Assembly (NCBI GenBank): GCA_937974195.1
Contig: CALJIC010000011.1
Span: 12,316 to 76,315 of the forward strand
DNA: 64,000 bases
Origin: an uncultured Roseiflexaceae bacterium
Lineage (GTDB): Bacteria > Chloroflexota > Chloroflexia > Chloroflexales > Roseiflexaceae
Reading direction: 5' to 3'
Positions 49,358-58,744 of this stretch are shown here, one piece after another (position 1 is the first letter of the stretch; every line of letters begins with the position of its first letter). The position numbers and the translations under genes are program-made. Below the pieces are notes generated by a model. That model worked only from the letters and a program-made list of their open reading frames with translations, ran no database searches and was not told where the DNA came from.

Positions 49358-51124
49358 ATGACACTGCGCGCGCTGAGGATCTCACTCGCCACCGGCAGCT
49401 CGCAGCTCGAAGCGCTGCCGCGGGACGTCTCAAACAACTACCTCGGCGGACGCGGCGCAGCCGCCTGGCTGCTCGCGACGAGCCTCGACCCAGACACCGG
49501 CCCGCTCTCGCCCGACAACCTGCTGATCTTCAGCGCGGGGCCGCTCGCCGGGGTCTCCCCGATCGCCTCCGGCGGCTTCGTGGTGACCACGCGCTCGCCG
49601 CTCACCCGCTCGATCGCTCACTCGTGGGGGCTCGGCGGCTGGGGCGCGGCGCTGCGGCGGGCCGGGTATGATCTGCTGGCGGTCACCGGCCAGAGCCCGG
49701 AGTGGTGTGTCATTCAGATCGACGGCGAGCAGGTGCGGCTCCTTCCGGCGCAGCATCTGCTCGGCCTGGACACGGTGGCGACGGCGCAGGCCATCCGCGG
49801 GCAGCTGGGCGACGACTTCCTGACGGTGTGCGTCGGGCCGGCCGGCGAGGCGGGCGTGGCCTACGCGAGCATCGTCGGCGAGGGCGCGTACCCGGCTGAG
49901 CCGGCGGGCACCGGGGCCGTGATGGCCGCCAAGCGCATCAAGGCGATCGCCGTGCGCGGCACCGCGTCCCTCGCGCCGGCCGACCGGACGCGGGCGGAGG
50001 CGGTGGCGGCGAGCATCCGGCGGCGGATCGCCGGGAGCGAGGTGGCGGCGGGCGTGCGCCAGGCCGGCAGCCTGTACTTCCTCAGCCACGCCGATCGGCT
50101 CGGCGCGCTGACGAGCCGCAACGGGCAGGACAGCCAGGCGCCGCAGATCCAGCAGCTGGCGCGCATCGCGCTCGCGCAGCAGGGGAAGCGCGCGCCGCGC
50201 GGCTGCGAGGGCTGCCCGCTGCCCTGCCACAGCGCCTTCGTGCGCAAAAACGGCGAGCCGATCGCCTACCCGGAGCTCGAGGCGCTGGCGGGCTTCGGCG
50301 CCCGCTGCGGCATCAGCAGCCCGGACGCGGTGATCGTCGCCAACGACCTGTGTCTGCGCCTGGGGCTGGACGTGGTCGAGACGAGCGCGGCGCTGGCGTT
50401 CATGATGGAGTGCCAGCAGGAGGGGCTGAGCACCGCCGGCACGCTCAGCTGGGGCGACAGCGACGCGCTGGTGGGGGCGATCCGGCGCCTGGGGCAGCGG
50501 CACGAGAAGCGCGATGTGCTCTCGCTGGGCGTGGGCGAGATGCAGGAGGTCTTCTGGAACAGCTCGACCTTCGCGCCGCAGGCGAAGGGGCTGGCGATGC
50601 CGGCGCTGGACCCGCGCGCGCTGCACGGGGTGGCGCTGGCGCTTGCGACGGCGCCGATCGGCGGGGACTACCGCTACTCCATGTTCTACGAGGAGCTGCT
50701 GCCGGAGCCGCCGGCATGGCTCTCGAACGACCCGGCGCAGCCGAACGCTGTGCGCAGCAGGGCGGCGCGCCTGATCTGGCACGAGCGCTTCGCCGCCGCG
50801 CTCGACGCCGCGGGCCTGTGCCGGGACCTGGCGCTGCTCGCGTTCCAGGTGTCGCCGGGCGATCTCGCCGAGCTGCTCGCCGCCGTGCTCGGCCGGCAGA
50901 TGAGCGGCGTCGAGCTGGCGAGGCTCGGCGAGCGCATCGTGACGCTCGAGCGTCACCTGGCCACGCGCTTCGGCGCCGCGCCCGACGGGCTGCCGCAGCG
51001 CTGGAGCGGCGCCCCGCTTGACGAGCTGCTGCCCGACTACTACCGCCGCCACGGCTGGTCCGAGACGGGCGTCCCTTCCCCCGCGCGCCTGGCGGAGCTC
51101 GGCATCACCGGCCTGCCGGACTAG
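49358..51124 (+). CDS. aldehyde ferredoxin oxidoreductase-family tungsten/molybdenum enzyme
   Basis: A 588-residue AOR homologue. AOR enzymes oxidise aldehydes using a bis-pterin W or Mo centre and a [4Fe-4S] cluster. The cluster ligands are conserved: CEGCPLPC (Cys283, Cys286, Cys290) and Cys488 (AAGLCRDL). NNYLGGRGAAAWLL, the IFSAGPLAG and YPELEALAGFGARCG motifs match the family. It begins 19 nt after tsaB with AAGGA upstream, so it may be cotranscribed. The physiological aldehyde and ferredoxin partner are unknown. Confidence 0.9.
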   Translation: MTLRALRISLATGSSQLEALPRDVSNNYLGGRGAAAWLLATSLDPDTGPLSPDNLLIFSAGPLAGVSPIASGGFVVTTRSPLTRSIAHSWGLGGWGAALRRAGYDLLAVTGQSPEWCVIQIDGEQVRLLPAQHLLGLDTVATAQAIRGQLGDDFLTVCVGPAGEAGVAYASIVGEGAYPAEPAGTGAVMAAKRIKAIAVRGTASLAPADRTRAEAVAASIRRRIAGSEVAAGVRQAGSLYFLSHADRLGALTSRNGQDSQAPQIQQLARIALAQQGKRAPRGCEGCPLPCHSAFVRKNGEPIAYPELEALAGFGARCGISSPDAVIVANDLCLRLGLDVVETSAALAFMMECQQEGLSTAGTLSWGDSDALVGAIRRLGQRHEKRDVLSLGVGEMQEVFWNSSTFAPQAKGLAMPALDPRALHGVALALATAPIGGDYRYSMFYEELLPEPPAWLSNDPAQPNAVRSRAARLIWHERFAAALDAAGLCRDLALLAFQVSPGDLAELLAAVLGRQMSGVELARLGERIVTLERHLATRFGAAPDGLPQRWSGAPLDELLPDYYRRHGWSETGVPSPARLAELGITGLPD

Positions 51125-51180
51125 GGTGCACCACCCCCTCGCGCGCCGTCGTATCTGGAAGCTTAGACACTACCTTTGGA

Positions 51181-51221
51181 AGGCGTGCAGGTGCCAGCGA
51201 GACTGGCGCGCCTGCACGCCT
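51181..51221 (+). terminator. perfect hairpin after the AOR gene
   Basis: AGGCGTGCAGG (51181-51191) pairs with CCTGCACGCCT (51211-51221), and GCCAG/CTGGC pair inside around CGAGA. It is followed by CGTCCTT rather than a T-run. The rest of the 211-nt gap shows nothing recognisable. Confidence 0.65.
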
Positions 51222-51335
51222 CGTCCTTCCCTGCCCGTCGGGCGGGCGGAAGCCGGGGGCATCTACCTATGATGCAGACCTACGCGGATGATATCTTCGC
51301 GCCGCTCGACCATGCGGAGGGCGGGCAGCCTCGCC

Positions 51336-52397
51336 TCAGACCTGGCTCTCCCAGACGCGCAGGCCGGTGCGGCTGAGGTAGATCGGGATCAGCCGGTAGA
51401 GCGGGCTGGCCTCGCGGATGGCGCGCGCTAGCCGCCGGCGCTGGCTGGCATCCGGCCCGCACAGCAGCGTGATCGAGCCGCCTTCGCCCCCGGCGCCATT
51501 GACCTTCCAGCCCAGCGCGCCGTGCTCCTGCGCCAGCCCGATCACCGTCTCGGCGTCCGCGCTCACCAGCGAGGGGTGGAGCTCGCGCTGGGCGGCGGTG
51601 TTCTGCACCATGGCCCGCCCGAGCGCGGCAAAGTCCCCGGCGTAGAGGGCGTCGCGCGAGAGCTCCGCCGTGCGGCGGAGGGCCTCGAGGCGCGGCGAGC
51701 CGGCCCCCTCGCGCTCCAGGCCGGCGATCACCGTCTCGTGCACCGCCGACGAGCTATGGGCCTTGCCGAGGAAGACCAGGAGCAGGCGCGCCTCGAGCTC
51801 CCACCAGAGGGTGTTCGGCACCTGGATCTGCGAGACGACCGCGTGGGGGTAGGCGACCATGTCGATGAAGTTGATGCCGCCGAAGGCCGAGCAGAGCTGG
51901 TCCTGGATGCCGCTCTGCAGCCCGAGCCGCTCGGTCTCGACGCGGTGGGCGGCGTAGGCCACCTCGTGCGGGGCCATGCGGCCGGGGGTAAGCGCGTCGA
52001 GCGCGCCGATCAGCGCCACCGTGACTGCGGCGGAGGTGCCGGTGGAGGCGCCGGCGGGCACCTCGGAGTAGATCGCGATCTCGATCGCGATGTCGTCCGG
52101 GATGGGCACCTCGGCGATCGCCGCCTCGAGCAGCGGGTGGCGCGCCGGAGCCGGCTGCGTGGCCTCCGGCAGCGCGTAGCGGTCGCCGTAGTTCTCGGCG
52201 TGCAGCGTGATCTGGGCTGGCCGGGAGGCGCGCGGGAAGACCGCCACCTGCACCTCGACGTACGGGTAGACGCCGATGTTGAAGATCTTGCCGTGGCCGG
52301 CGAACCATGTGTCGGTCCAGCCGCCGTTGTCGCAGATGCGGATCGGGGCGACGCCGTTGATGATGCGCAGCGGGCGCTCGGGGCTGAGGTCGGGCAT
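51336..52397 (-). CDS. GHMP-family sugar kinase
   Basis: A 353-residue GHMP kinase resembling D-glycero-D-manno-heptose-7-phosphate or L-fucose-type kinases. The N-terminal APIRICDNGGWTDTW, the glycine-rich ATP motif EVPAGASTGTSAAVTVAL (about 111-128) and the C-terminal KVNGAGGEGGSITLL motif are clear. The substrate is probably a sugar or sugar phosphate for surface glycans; this is inferred from the family. The DUF983 gene ends 8 nt upstream, so the two are likely cotranscribed. Confidence 0.85.
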   Translation of the reverse strand: MPDLSPERPLRIINGVAPIRICDNGGWTDTWFAGHGKIFNIGVYPYVEVQVAVFPRASRPAQITLHAENYGDRYALPEATQPAPARHPLLEAAIAEVPIPDDIAIEIAIYSEVPAGASTGTSAAVTVALIGALDALTPGRMAPHEVAYAAHRVETERLGLQSGIQDQLCSAFGGINFIDMVAYPHAVVSQIQVPNTLWWELEARLLLVFLGKAHSSSAVHETVIAGLEREGAGSPRLEALRRTAELSRDALYAGDFAALGRAMVQNTAAQRELHPSLVSADAETVIGLAQEHGALGWKVNGAGGEGGSITLLCGPDASQRRRLARAIREASPLYRLIPIYLSRTGLRVWESQV

Positions 52398-52405
52398 GGC
52401 GCGTG

Positions 52406-52759
52406 TCAGTCCTCGAACATCGAGCCGGTGAGGAAGAGGATCCCGGTCCAGAGCGCGCGGGCGTGGCGGTAGAACCACATCGCGAAGAGCGTCGAGACGA
52501 CCACCAGCACGCCGATCAGCGGCCAGACCGGCACGTCGGAGCGCCAGGCGAGCGACGCGCCGGCGACGGCCAGCGCCGAGGTGGCGACCGAGTTGATCGC
52601 GATGCCGCCGGTGACCTCGCCGGCGTCGCGCTCGAAGATCACGCCGCACACCGGGCAGCGGACGTTCATCGTGAACCAGGAGCGGAACATGCGGCCGCGC
52701 TCGCACGCCGGGCAGCGCAGGCGGATGGTATGCAGCAGGACGCGGATGATGCGCCCCAT
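52406..52759 (-). CDS. DUF983-family membrane protein with zinc-ribbon motif
   Basis: A 117-residue protein with two CPxC pairs (CPAC and CPVCG) at about 16-39 that could form a zinc ribbon, followed by two transmembrane helices (about 58-75 and 80-100). This matches the uncharacterised DUF983 family. AAAGG precedes the ATG at 52759. It lies between tRNA-Val and the GHMP kinase gene. Confidence 0.8.
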   Translation of the reverse strand: MGRIIRVLLHTIRLRCPACERGRMFRSWFTMNVRCPVCGVIFERDAGEVTGGIAINSVATSALAVAGASLAWRSDVPVWPLIGVLVVVSTLFAMWFYRHARALWTGILFLTGSMFED

Positions 52760-52874
52760 AGCCGTGCCTTTCAAGGGCCGTAGCGCCGTGGGGAAAAAGA
52801 AAAGAGAACCGAGAACGGGCGCGGAGGCGCGGCCGAAGCGCCGTCTCAGCTGCCGATTCTCAGTCCTCGGGACG

Positions 52875-52951
52875 TGGTGGGCGATACTAGACTCGAACTA
52901 GTGACCTCCACGATGTCAACGTGGCGCTCTAACCAACTGAGCTAATCGCCC
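52875..52951 (-). tRNA. tRNA-Val (anticodon GAC)
   Basis: On the minus strand acceptor GGGCGAT pairs with ATCGCCC; the D arm has TAGCTCAGTTGGTTAGAGC; the anticodon arm is CCACG-TTGACAT-CGTGG with GAC; and GTTCGAGTC forms the T arm. The 3' CCA is encoded. Length is 77 nt with CCA. Confidence 0.94.
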
Positions 52952-52964
52952 GAACGCGCCCATG

Positions 52965-52993
52965 AGTCTACCATTCAATCTGGAGATTGTCAA
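52965..52993 (-). promoter_or_regulatory. promoter of tRNA-Val
   Basis: On the minus strand TTGACA (52988-52993), 17 nt, then TAGACT (52965-52970), 13 nt before the mature tRNA. Confidence 0.75.
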
Positions 52994-53019
52994 ACGTTAC
53001 GACGGGGCTGACGCGGTTG

Positions 53020-53110
53020 TGCTGCCCGCCCTCCACGGACGCTCTTTTCGCCGCAGAGCAGTGGAAAGCAGGAGAATCGGGGGAGGCCTGGCCTCCCCCG
53101 ATCTCACCAC
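53020..53110. repeat. composite intergenic repeat copy
   Basis: The right arm of module B (CGCCGCAGAGCAGTGGAAAG) and an 11-bp module-A-like stem CGGGGGAGGCC (53078-53088) with GGCCTCCCCCG (53090-53100). Confidence 0.6.
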
Positions 53111-53176
53111 CGCGCCGCATCGCGCGATGTCGTGCCGGTCTGCGGCGCGGTCAGGCGGCCTCGCCGCCGCACCTCC

Positions 53177-56100
53177 CTAGCGCATGACGATCGGGAGCAT
53201 CAGGCGGGTGGTGCAGCCTGCCTGCACGTTCACCTGCAGCTCGCCGATGCCTCGGTTGCCGTACGAGTCGGTGACCTCCACGCGCACGGTGTAGGTTCCG
53301 CAGACCTCATACGTGTGGCTGGCCTGGGGGGAGCTGGTCGGCGCCGTGAACGCCGAGCCGTCACCGAAGTCCCAGCGGTAGCTCACGCCGGTCGCGTCGG
53401 AGATCTCCGACGTCATGTCGGCCTCGAACGCGACCAACTTGCTGTTCGTGGCTGTCAGCGTCTGGGTGATGCTGACCACCGGCTCGTCCTTCGCCCAGTT
53501 GAAGAACGTCCGCAGCAGCTCGGCGCGGCTCGTCGCGCCTGCGACGTTGTTGACGCCCTCGAGGCCGAAGCTGGTGTAGATCGAGCGCCCGAGATTGTTG
53601 ATGCCCGGATGCTCCAGCGAGGGCTGATCGCGGCTCGCCACCGCTACGATGCCGCGCTCCAGGTTGTTCGGCCCAGGGTAGCGCAGCAGGCTGACATAGG
53701 GCTCCCGCTCCTCGGGCCTGTTCGGATCAGTGCCATCGGTGCTCGGTTTGATCTCGTCGATGTAGAGCTGGTTGTCCGCGCCGTCTGCCGCCGAGGCGCT
53801 CAGGTCGAGCACGAGGTTGCGGAACGCCGCTGGAGCTTCCTCCGACGAGATAACCGGCAGCGTCGGCGGGTCCTCGTTGGTCACGCTATCCTGCAGCCAG
53901 GTTGCCCCGAGAGATACGTTGTAGAAGAAATTGCCCGCGTCGGGGCCGGCCGCGTCCAACGCCCAAAACAGATCCTGCCCCATCGCGAGGAGGAAGCCGC
54001 CGCTGTTGACGTACTCCGTCAGGCGGTCCATGTCCTGCACGCTCAGCACCGGTATGTAGTTATCGCCGGTGAAGTAGATGACCGCGTCGTAGGCTAGGAG
54101 CGTGGTCACGTCCGGCACGGTGAACTCGTTCCCCGCCTGCGCGTCGACGTCCCAGACATCGAAGCTGTAGCCCAGCAGGGTCAGCGTGCTGGTGTAGTAG
54201 TCGAGGTAGTCGGTCGTGGGCGGCAGCCCGAACACCGGGTCGAGCGCGCTCAGGTCGTTGTCGAGGATCAGCACGTCGGCGAGCTTCTGCGCGTGCGTCA
54301 CGCGCGCCCAAGCCGGCATGTGCGCGTCGTAGGTCGCGCCGTCGAGGATGATGTAGCCCTGGTTGTCGCCCAGGCCCTGGCTGGTCGTCGAGTCGAATGT
54401 GACCGTGATCGTGGCCTGCTGGCCCGGCTCGAGCGTCACCGAGGCCGGCGTCACGCTGAATCCGGGCAGCGGTGTGGTCTGGGTAAACCCGTTGCCGGTG
54501 AACAGCGTCGTGATGGTGTAGGTCTCGGGCTGTGATGCGACGCTGGTCAGGGTGACCTGGATCGACTTGCTCGTGCCGTTGGGGACGAGGCCGTAGCTCA
54601 GGCTGGGCGGGTCGAGGATCACGCCTGGATCGGCCGCGCGGGTCAGGTCGAGGCGTCCGGCGCCGATGTCGAGCGGCTGGGCCGGAATAGTCCGCGCCTG
54701 GTCGAGGTAGATGTCGGTGTACTTCGCGGTGGACATAAGCGCCGACTTGATGTAGGCGTTCGACCAGTCGGGGTGGATCTGACGCAGCAGCGCTGCGGCG
54801 CCCGCCACGTGCGGCGCGGCCATCGAGGTGCCGGAGGCCTGGCCGAAGCCGAGGTGGCGCGCCTCGCCCTCGGTGCCGGGGGCGTAGCCCTGCGAGAGGA
54901 TGTTCACACCGGGCGCCACGATGTCCGGCTTCAGGACGTTGCCGACGCCGGGGCCGCGGCTGCTGAAGCCGGCTACCACGTCGGGCACGTTGCCGGCCTG
55001 GAACGCGACGGTGCTGACCGTCAGGGCCGACGCGTTGCCGTGGGTGGCGTACCAGGCGTTCATATCGAGGCCCATGCTGCGCGGCACGAAGATCGACGAG
55101 ATCGTCACCTGGTCGGCGCCCGTGCCGGCGGCCATGTCCTGCACCGCTTCGCCGCCGGCTGCGCTGTTGTAGATCACCACGAACGTGGCGCCAGCCTGCT
55201 GGGCGTTCAGCACCTTGAGGCTGAAGTCGCATGTGCCGCGCGAGATCACCGCAGCCCGGCCTTGGAACGCGTTCGCCGGCCACGGGTTGCAGCCGAGCTC
55301 GTTGGCCGGGTCGACCGAGACCGCGGTGCGGAATGGGTGGCTTACCTCCGCCCCGGGCTCAAGTTGCTCGCCGAACTCGGCGATGCCGAATGGCCGATTG
55401 AGAAGGGTGGGGGAGGTCGGCGTGGTCGGCGCGCTCACGGAGGCGCGGTTGGAGGCCAGGGTGCCGCTGGTGGATGTCGCGCCGACGATGATGTAGTCGT
55501 CCGACGGGTGATCGGTAGTGCCGCCGCCGGGGCCGCTGTTCCCCGCCGCCATCGAGACGAACACGCCTGCGGCGTGCGCGTTCAGCAGCGCCTGGTCGAG
55601 CGGGTCGAACTCGCCGCCGAGCGAGTACGGGCCGGAGCCCCAGGAGTTGTTGACCACATCGGCGCCGTCGGCCACGATGTCCTCGAGCGCCGCGATGCCC
55701 TCGGTGGTGTAGAACGACTCGTCGCCGGTGACGCTGTAGTAGAAGACCCTATAGCTCATCACCCAGGCATGCGGCGCGACGCCGCTGAGCGGCGGCAGCT
55801 CCAGGCCGGAGACGACAGCGTCGGAGATGACGTTCCCGGCGGCGATGCCGGCGGTGTGGACGCCGTGCGAGGTGCCCTGCACGCCGGGCCAGGGGTTCTC
55901 ATCGCCGGGGGCGGGCGGGTCCCAGGAGCGGAAGTAGGCCCGCGAGGCGATGATCTTGCCGTTGTTGTTGGACGTCAGGCCCAGGCCGCCGGGCGGGAAG
56001 TCGGGCGGGTACTCGTAGCCGGCGCCGCTGAACATCGGTGCGTCCTTGTGCACGCCGCCGTCCATCGAGGCGATCTTGATCCCCGCGCCGGCGTTGCCGC

Positions 56101-56728
56101 GGCCGCCGATGGAGGGAGCCTCCCACAGGGCCGGGGCGTTGATCAGATCCGTGCTGGTGTACAGCGCCGTCTCGTGGGCGAAGTCGAGGTAGACGTTCTT
56201 GACGTTCGGCAGGCGGAGCAGCGCCCGGCGCGCCTGGTCGCGGTCGACGCTTCCGGGGTCTACGCTCATGCCGTTGAAGACGATCTGGTAGGTTGCGGCC
56301 TCGGTGAGACCGCGCTCGTTCTTGAACGTGCTGACCGACGCGCTCGGCAGCGCGCTGCGCATGGCCTGTACGAAGGCGGTCTGCTCGCTGCGCAGGGCGG
56401 CGATGTAGCTGAGTGCGGCGGGCGACTGGACGTTCAGGCGGCCGTTCGCGTCGATGGACGCCTTGGTCTGGCGCGCCCAAACGGTGAGCGGCGCCGAGTT
56501 CAGCTCGACGATCAGGCGATGTGAAGTGCGCGGGCCCTGCGAGCGGCTGTCGCTACGAGGGTTGAGCGACCCACGCGCTTGCTGGAAGGGACTCTCGAGC
56601 GATGGCTTGGCAGTGCCCTGCGTGGGAGGCAGGGCCGTCTGAGCAGTAGCGGGGGAGACGAACGACACGCTGGCGACCAACAGGAGCACCAGCATGCGCG
56701 CTATGATGCGGAAGTTGCTACTGGACAT
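53177..56728 (-). CDS. secreted subtilisin-like (S8) protease with PA insert and PKD domain
   Basis: A 1183-residue exported protease. A signal peptide (about 1-30, ending ATAQ) and an I9-type propeptide (70-185) precede the catalytic domain. The triad is Asp223 (IASMDGGVH), His288 (TSHGVHTAG) and Ser635 (GTSMAAPH), with oxyanion Asn397 (AAGNSG). A PA domain is inserted at about 470-570. C-terminal regions include a fibronectin-like beta domain (720-830), a long segment with GDNYIPVLS and a PKD domain (about 1085-1175: FGDGSAFTAP, HTYEVCGTYTVRVEV). The ATG at 56728 follows GAGGG. Confidence 0.9.
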   Translation of the reverse strand: MSSSNFRIIARMLVLLLVASVSFVSPATAQTALPPTQGTAKPSLESPFQQARGSLNPRSDSRSQGPRTSHRLIVELNSAPLTVWARQTKASIDANGRLNVQSPAALSYIAALRSEQTAFVQAMRSALPSASVSTFKNERGLTEAATYQIVFNGMSVDPGSVDRDQARRALLRLPNVKNVYLDFAHETALYTSTDLINAPALWEAPSIGGRGNAGAGIKIASMDGGVHKDAPMFSGAGYEYPPDFPPGGLGLTSNNNGKIIASRAYFRSWDPPAPGDENPWPGVQGTSHGVHTAGIAAGNVISDAVVSGLELPPLSGVAPHAWVMSYRVFYYSVTGDESFYTTEGIAALEDIVADGADVVNNSWGSGPYSLGGEFDPLDQALLNAHAAGVFVSMAAGNSGPGGGTTDHPSDDYIIVGATSTSGTLASNRASVSAPTTPTSPTLLNRPFGIAEFGEQLEPGAEVSHPFRTAVSVDPANELGCNPWPANAFQGRAAVISRGTCDFSLKVLNAQQAGATFVVIYNSAAGGEAVQDMAAGTGADQVTISSIFVPRSMGLDMNAWYATHGNASALTVSTVAFQAGNVPDVVAGFSSRGPGVGNVLKPDIVAPGVNILSQGYAPGTEGEARHLGFGQASGTSMAAPHVAGAAALLRQIHPDWSNAYIKSALMSTAKYTDIYLDQARTIPAQPLDIGAGRLDLTRAADPGVILDPPSLSYGLVPNGTSKSIQVTLTSVASQPETYTITTLFTGNGFTQTTPLPGFSVTPASVTLEPGQQATITVTFDSTTSQGLGDNQGYIILDGATYDAHMPAWARVTHAQKLADVLILDNDLSALDPVFGLPPTTDYLDYYTSTLTLLGYSFDVWDVDAQAGNEFTVPDVTTLLAYDAVIYFTGDNYIPVLSVQDMDRLTEYVNSGGFLLAMGQDLFWALDAAGPDAGNFFYNVSLGATWLQDSVTNEDPPTLPVISSEEAPAAFRNLVLDLSASAADGADNQLYIDEIKPSTDGTDPNRPEEREPYVSLLRYPGPNNLERGIVAVASRDQPSLEHPGINNLGRSIYTSFGLEGVNNVAGATSRAELLRTFFNWAKDEPVVSITQTLTATNSKLVAFEADMTSEISDATGVSYRWDFGDGSAFTAPTSSPQASHTYEVCGTYTVRVEVTDSYGNRGIGELQVNVQAGCTTRLMLPIVMR

Positions 56729-57058
56729 GACCCTCACTTCATGTTGTGGGCCGCCTGCTGCAGGCGGTATGAGCGAACCCCGGTGTGATCCTGTGTCCTT
56801 GCTGGAAGAATCGAGCGTTCGATAGCGCCCCTTTCTTCTGCACGGCGAGCCAAGCCCAGCGGATGGTACCGCCACGGCGAGCGTTGTGAGAATGGAAGGA
56901 GATGGTTGCACACGACGCTGTGAGACTCGCCCTCTGCTAAGGAGGAAGAGCAGCGGGCATCAGCCACTCCGTTGGGTTGGTGAGGGAGATACCGCCTTAT
57001 TCTACTATGGTGTGTCAAGAATGAGGAATGAGGGTGGACGCGGTCGTGTGCCGGGGCG
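56729..57058. other. 330-nt gap upstream of the subtilase gene
   Basis: AT content is higher than average. A minus-strand TTGACA lies at 57013-57018, but no -10 box is at correct spacing. No gene, tRNA or repeat-family hairpin is recognised. Confidence 0.4.
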
Positions 57059-57403
57059 TCAGGGGCGCTCTGGCTTCTCGCGGGCGATGGCGAGCCCGCC
57101 GGCGCGGGCGATCTCCTTCCGGCAGCGCTCGATCTCGTCGGCGATATCGCCCTGCCCGGTCTCGCGCAGGCTCTGCACGAGCTCCGCGAGCGCCTTGGCG
57201 TCCCACGTGCGCGCCACCCCCGGCGCGCGGATGTGCAGCGTCCCGTAGCCGGGCACGACCGCCCGGTTGCCGTAGCGCGTCGCGACGATCGCGCTGATGC
57301 GGGCGCGGATGGCGGCCTGCTCGGCGGTCAGCCGCTCGATCTCGGCCTCGACCTCGCTGAGGTCCGAGAGCGCGGCGAGGAGCTCTGGGTCTGCGGGTGT
57401 CAC
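57059..57403 (-). CDS. small hypothetical protein with coiled coil
   Basis: A 114-residue protein with a predicted coiled coil at about 12-45 and a short beta-rich middle (NRAVVPGYGTLHIRAPGV), then charged helices. I do not recognise the family. The GTG at 57403 has AGGAG at good spacing; an ATG at 57430 in the same frame has none, although a TACAAT box lies 14 nt ahead of it. Confidence 0.5.
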   Translation of the reverse strand: MTPADPELLAALSDLSEVEAEIERLTAEQAAIRARISAIVATRYGNRAVVPGYGTLHIRAPGVARTWDAKALAELVQSLRETGQGDIADEIERCRKEIARAGGLAIAREKPERP

Positions 57404-57505
57404 GGGGGTCTCCTGTTCTCGATAGCACATGTATTCTACTCTCTATTGTACCTCATTGGCGGGAGGTATGCGCGGCGCGCCGGCGGCGCTCGGTCCTGCG
57501 GCGGA

Positions 57506-57534
57506 TTGACGGCCGCCGGGTTGTGTGCTACCCT
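57506..57534 (+). promoter_or_regulatory. promoter of the leader ORF/methyltransferase unit
   Basis: TTGACG (57506-57511), 17 nt, TACCCT (57529-57534) preceded by TGTGC. Moderate match. Confidence 0.45.
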
Positions 57535-57560
57535 TGCGCTATCAGAAGGAGAGGGCCGCC

Positions 57561-57662
57561 ATGCGTTGGAGCGCCGCAACAACCTGCTGGAGATCGAGCC
57601 GCGGCGGCACGCTGCGCGCAGGACATAGGATCACTGTGCCCTGCGGCGGTCGCTTTCTGTAA
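57561..57662 (+). CDS. 33-codon leader ORF before a terminator
   Basis: AAGGAGAGGG precedes this ATG at sensible spacing. The 33-residue product contains two Trp and two Cys and many Arg, with no known domain. It lies between a promoter and a strong terminator (57690-57723), and the methyltransferase gene begins 65 nt further on. This is the layout of a leader-peptide attenuator, but the whole unit could instead encode a small RNA. Confidence 0.4.
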   Translation: MRWSAATTCWRSSRGGTLRAGHRITVPCGGRFL

Positions 57663-57689
57663 AGAATTTTTCAACAGAGTGAGCCCGAG

Positions 57690-57723
57690 AGCCGTGGGCC
57701 AGTGCGGAGGCCCACGGCTTTTT
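57690..57723 (+). terminator. strong rho-independent terminator or attenuator
   Basis: AGCCGTGGGCC (57690-57700) and GGCCCACGGCT (57709-57719) form a perfect 11-bp stem with an 8-nt loop, followed by a T-run and GTTTG. Confidence 0.85.
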
Positions 57724-57787
57724 GTTTGACAACACGCGCGAGGCTGCCGCCTGCCCATGTTCCCCTCGGGCGCGAGAGGAGCCTCAT

Positions 57788-58645
57788 ATGCGCAAAGACC
57801 TGCACGAGATCAACCGGCTGGCCTGGAACGAGGCCACGCGCGCGCACAACAGCCACAAGGCGGACCAAGCGCGCTTCCTGCGCGAGGGCGGCAGCACGCT
57901 GTTCCCCGAGGAGCTCGAGCTGCTCGGCGACGTGCGCGGGCGCTCGCTGCTGCACCTGCAGTGCAACGCCGGCCAGGACACGCTGAGCCTGGCGGCGCGC
58001 GGGGCGCGCGTCACCGGCGTGGACATCAGCGACGAGGCGATCGCCTTCGCGCGGCAGCTCTCGGCCGAGAGCGGCATCCCCGGCACGTTCCACCGCGCCG
58101 ATGTGTACGACTGGCTCGAGGAGGCCGCGGCGCACGGCGAGCGCTTCGACCTGGTCTTCTCTTCCTACGGCGCGATCGTCTGGCTCTCCGACCTGCGGAC
58201 TTGGGCGGACGGGATCGCGCGGGTGCTGGCGCCCGGCGGCCGCTTCGTCCTGGTGGAGTTCCACCCGTTCCTGGCGATGCTCGACGAGCAGGGGCAACAG
58301 ATCGTGGGCGACTACGGCGGCGGGCAGCACCTGGCGTTCGAGAGCGGCATCGGCGACTACGTGGCCTGGGCGGGGGAGGCGCTGGCGCCCTCCGGCTACG
58401 TCGAGGGCGTGCGCGACTTCGTCAACCCGCACCCCGGCCACGAGTTCAACTGGGGCCTCGGCGAGGTCGTGACCGCGCTGCTGGACGCCGGGCTGCGGCT
58501 CGAGGCGCTGCGCGAGTACCCCTTCTCGAACGGCTTCCCGGCCTTCGACGGCACCGTACACATCGGCGGCGGGCGCTTCGCTCCGGCCGAGGGCCGGCCG
58601 CGCATGCCGCTGATGTTCGGGCTGAGCGCCCGCAGGGAAGGGTGA
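57788..58645 (+). CDS. class I SAM-dependent methyltransferase
   Basis: A 285-residue methyltransferase. The SAM motif is LLHLQCNAGQDTLSLAARG (about 55-72), followed by VTGVDISDEAI and LAPGGRFVLVEFHPF. It resembles the methyltransferase-25/11 group found widely in Chloroflexota and Firmicutes; substrate unknown. GAGAGGAG precedes the ATG. A terminator lies 65 nt upstream, so expression may depend on read-through or on an internal promoter. Confidence 0.85.
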   Translation: MRKDLHEINRLAWNEATRAHNSHKADQARFLREGGSTLFPEELELLGDVRGRSLLHLQCNAGQDTLSLAARGARVTGVDISDEAIAFARQLSAESGIPGTFHRADVYDWLEEAAAHGERFDLVFSSYGAIVWLSDLRTWADGIARVLAPGGRFVLVEFHPFLAMLDEQGQQIVGDYGGGQHLAFESGIGDYVAWAGEALAPSGYVEGVRDFVNPHPGHEFNWGLGEVVTALLDAGLRLEALREYPFSNGFPAFDGTVHIGGGRFAPAEGRPRMPLMFGLSARREG

Positions 58646-58744
58646 GCCGCGGCCGCTTCCGCACCGCCCCGCGCGAGCGACTGCGTCGCTGGAGCGGGAT
58701 GCTCGAAAACCAGACCGAACTTCAATGATCCGAGGCAGAAAGCT

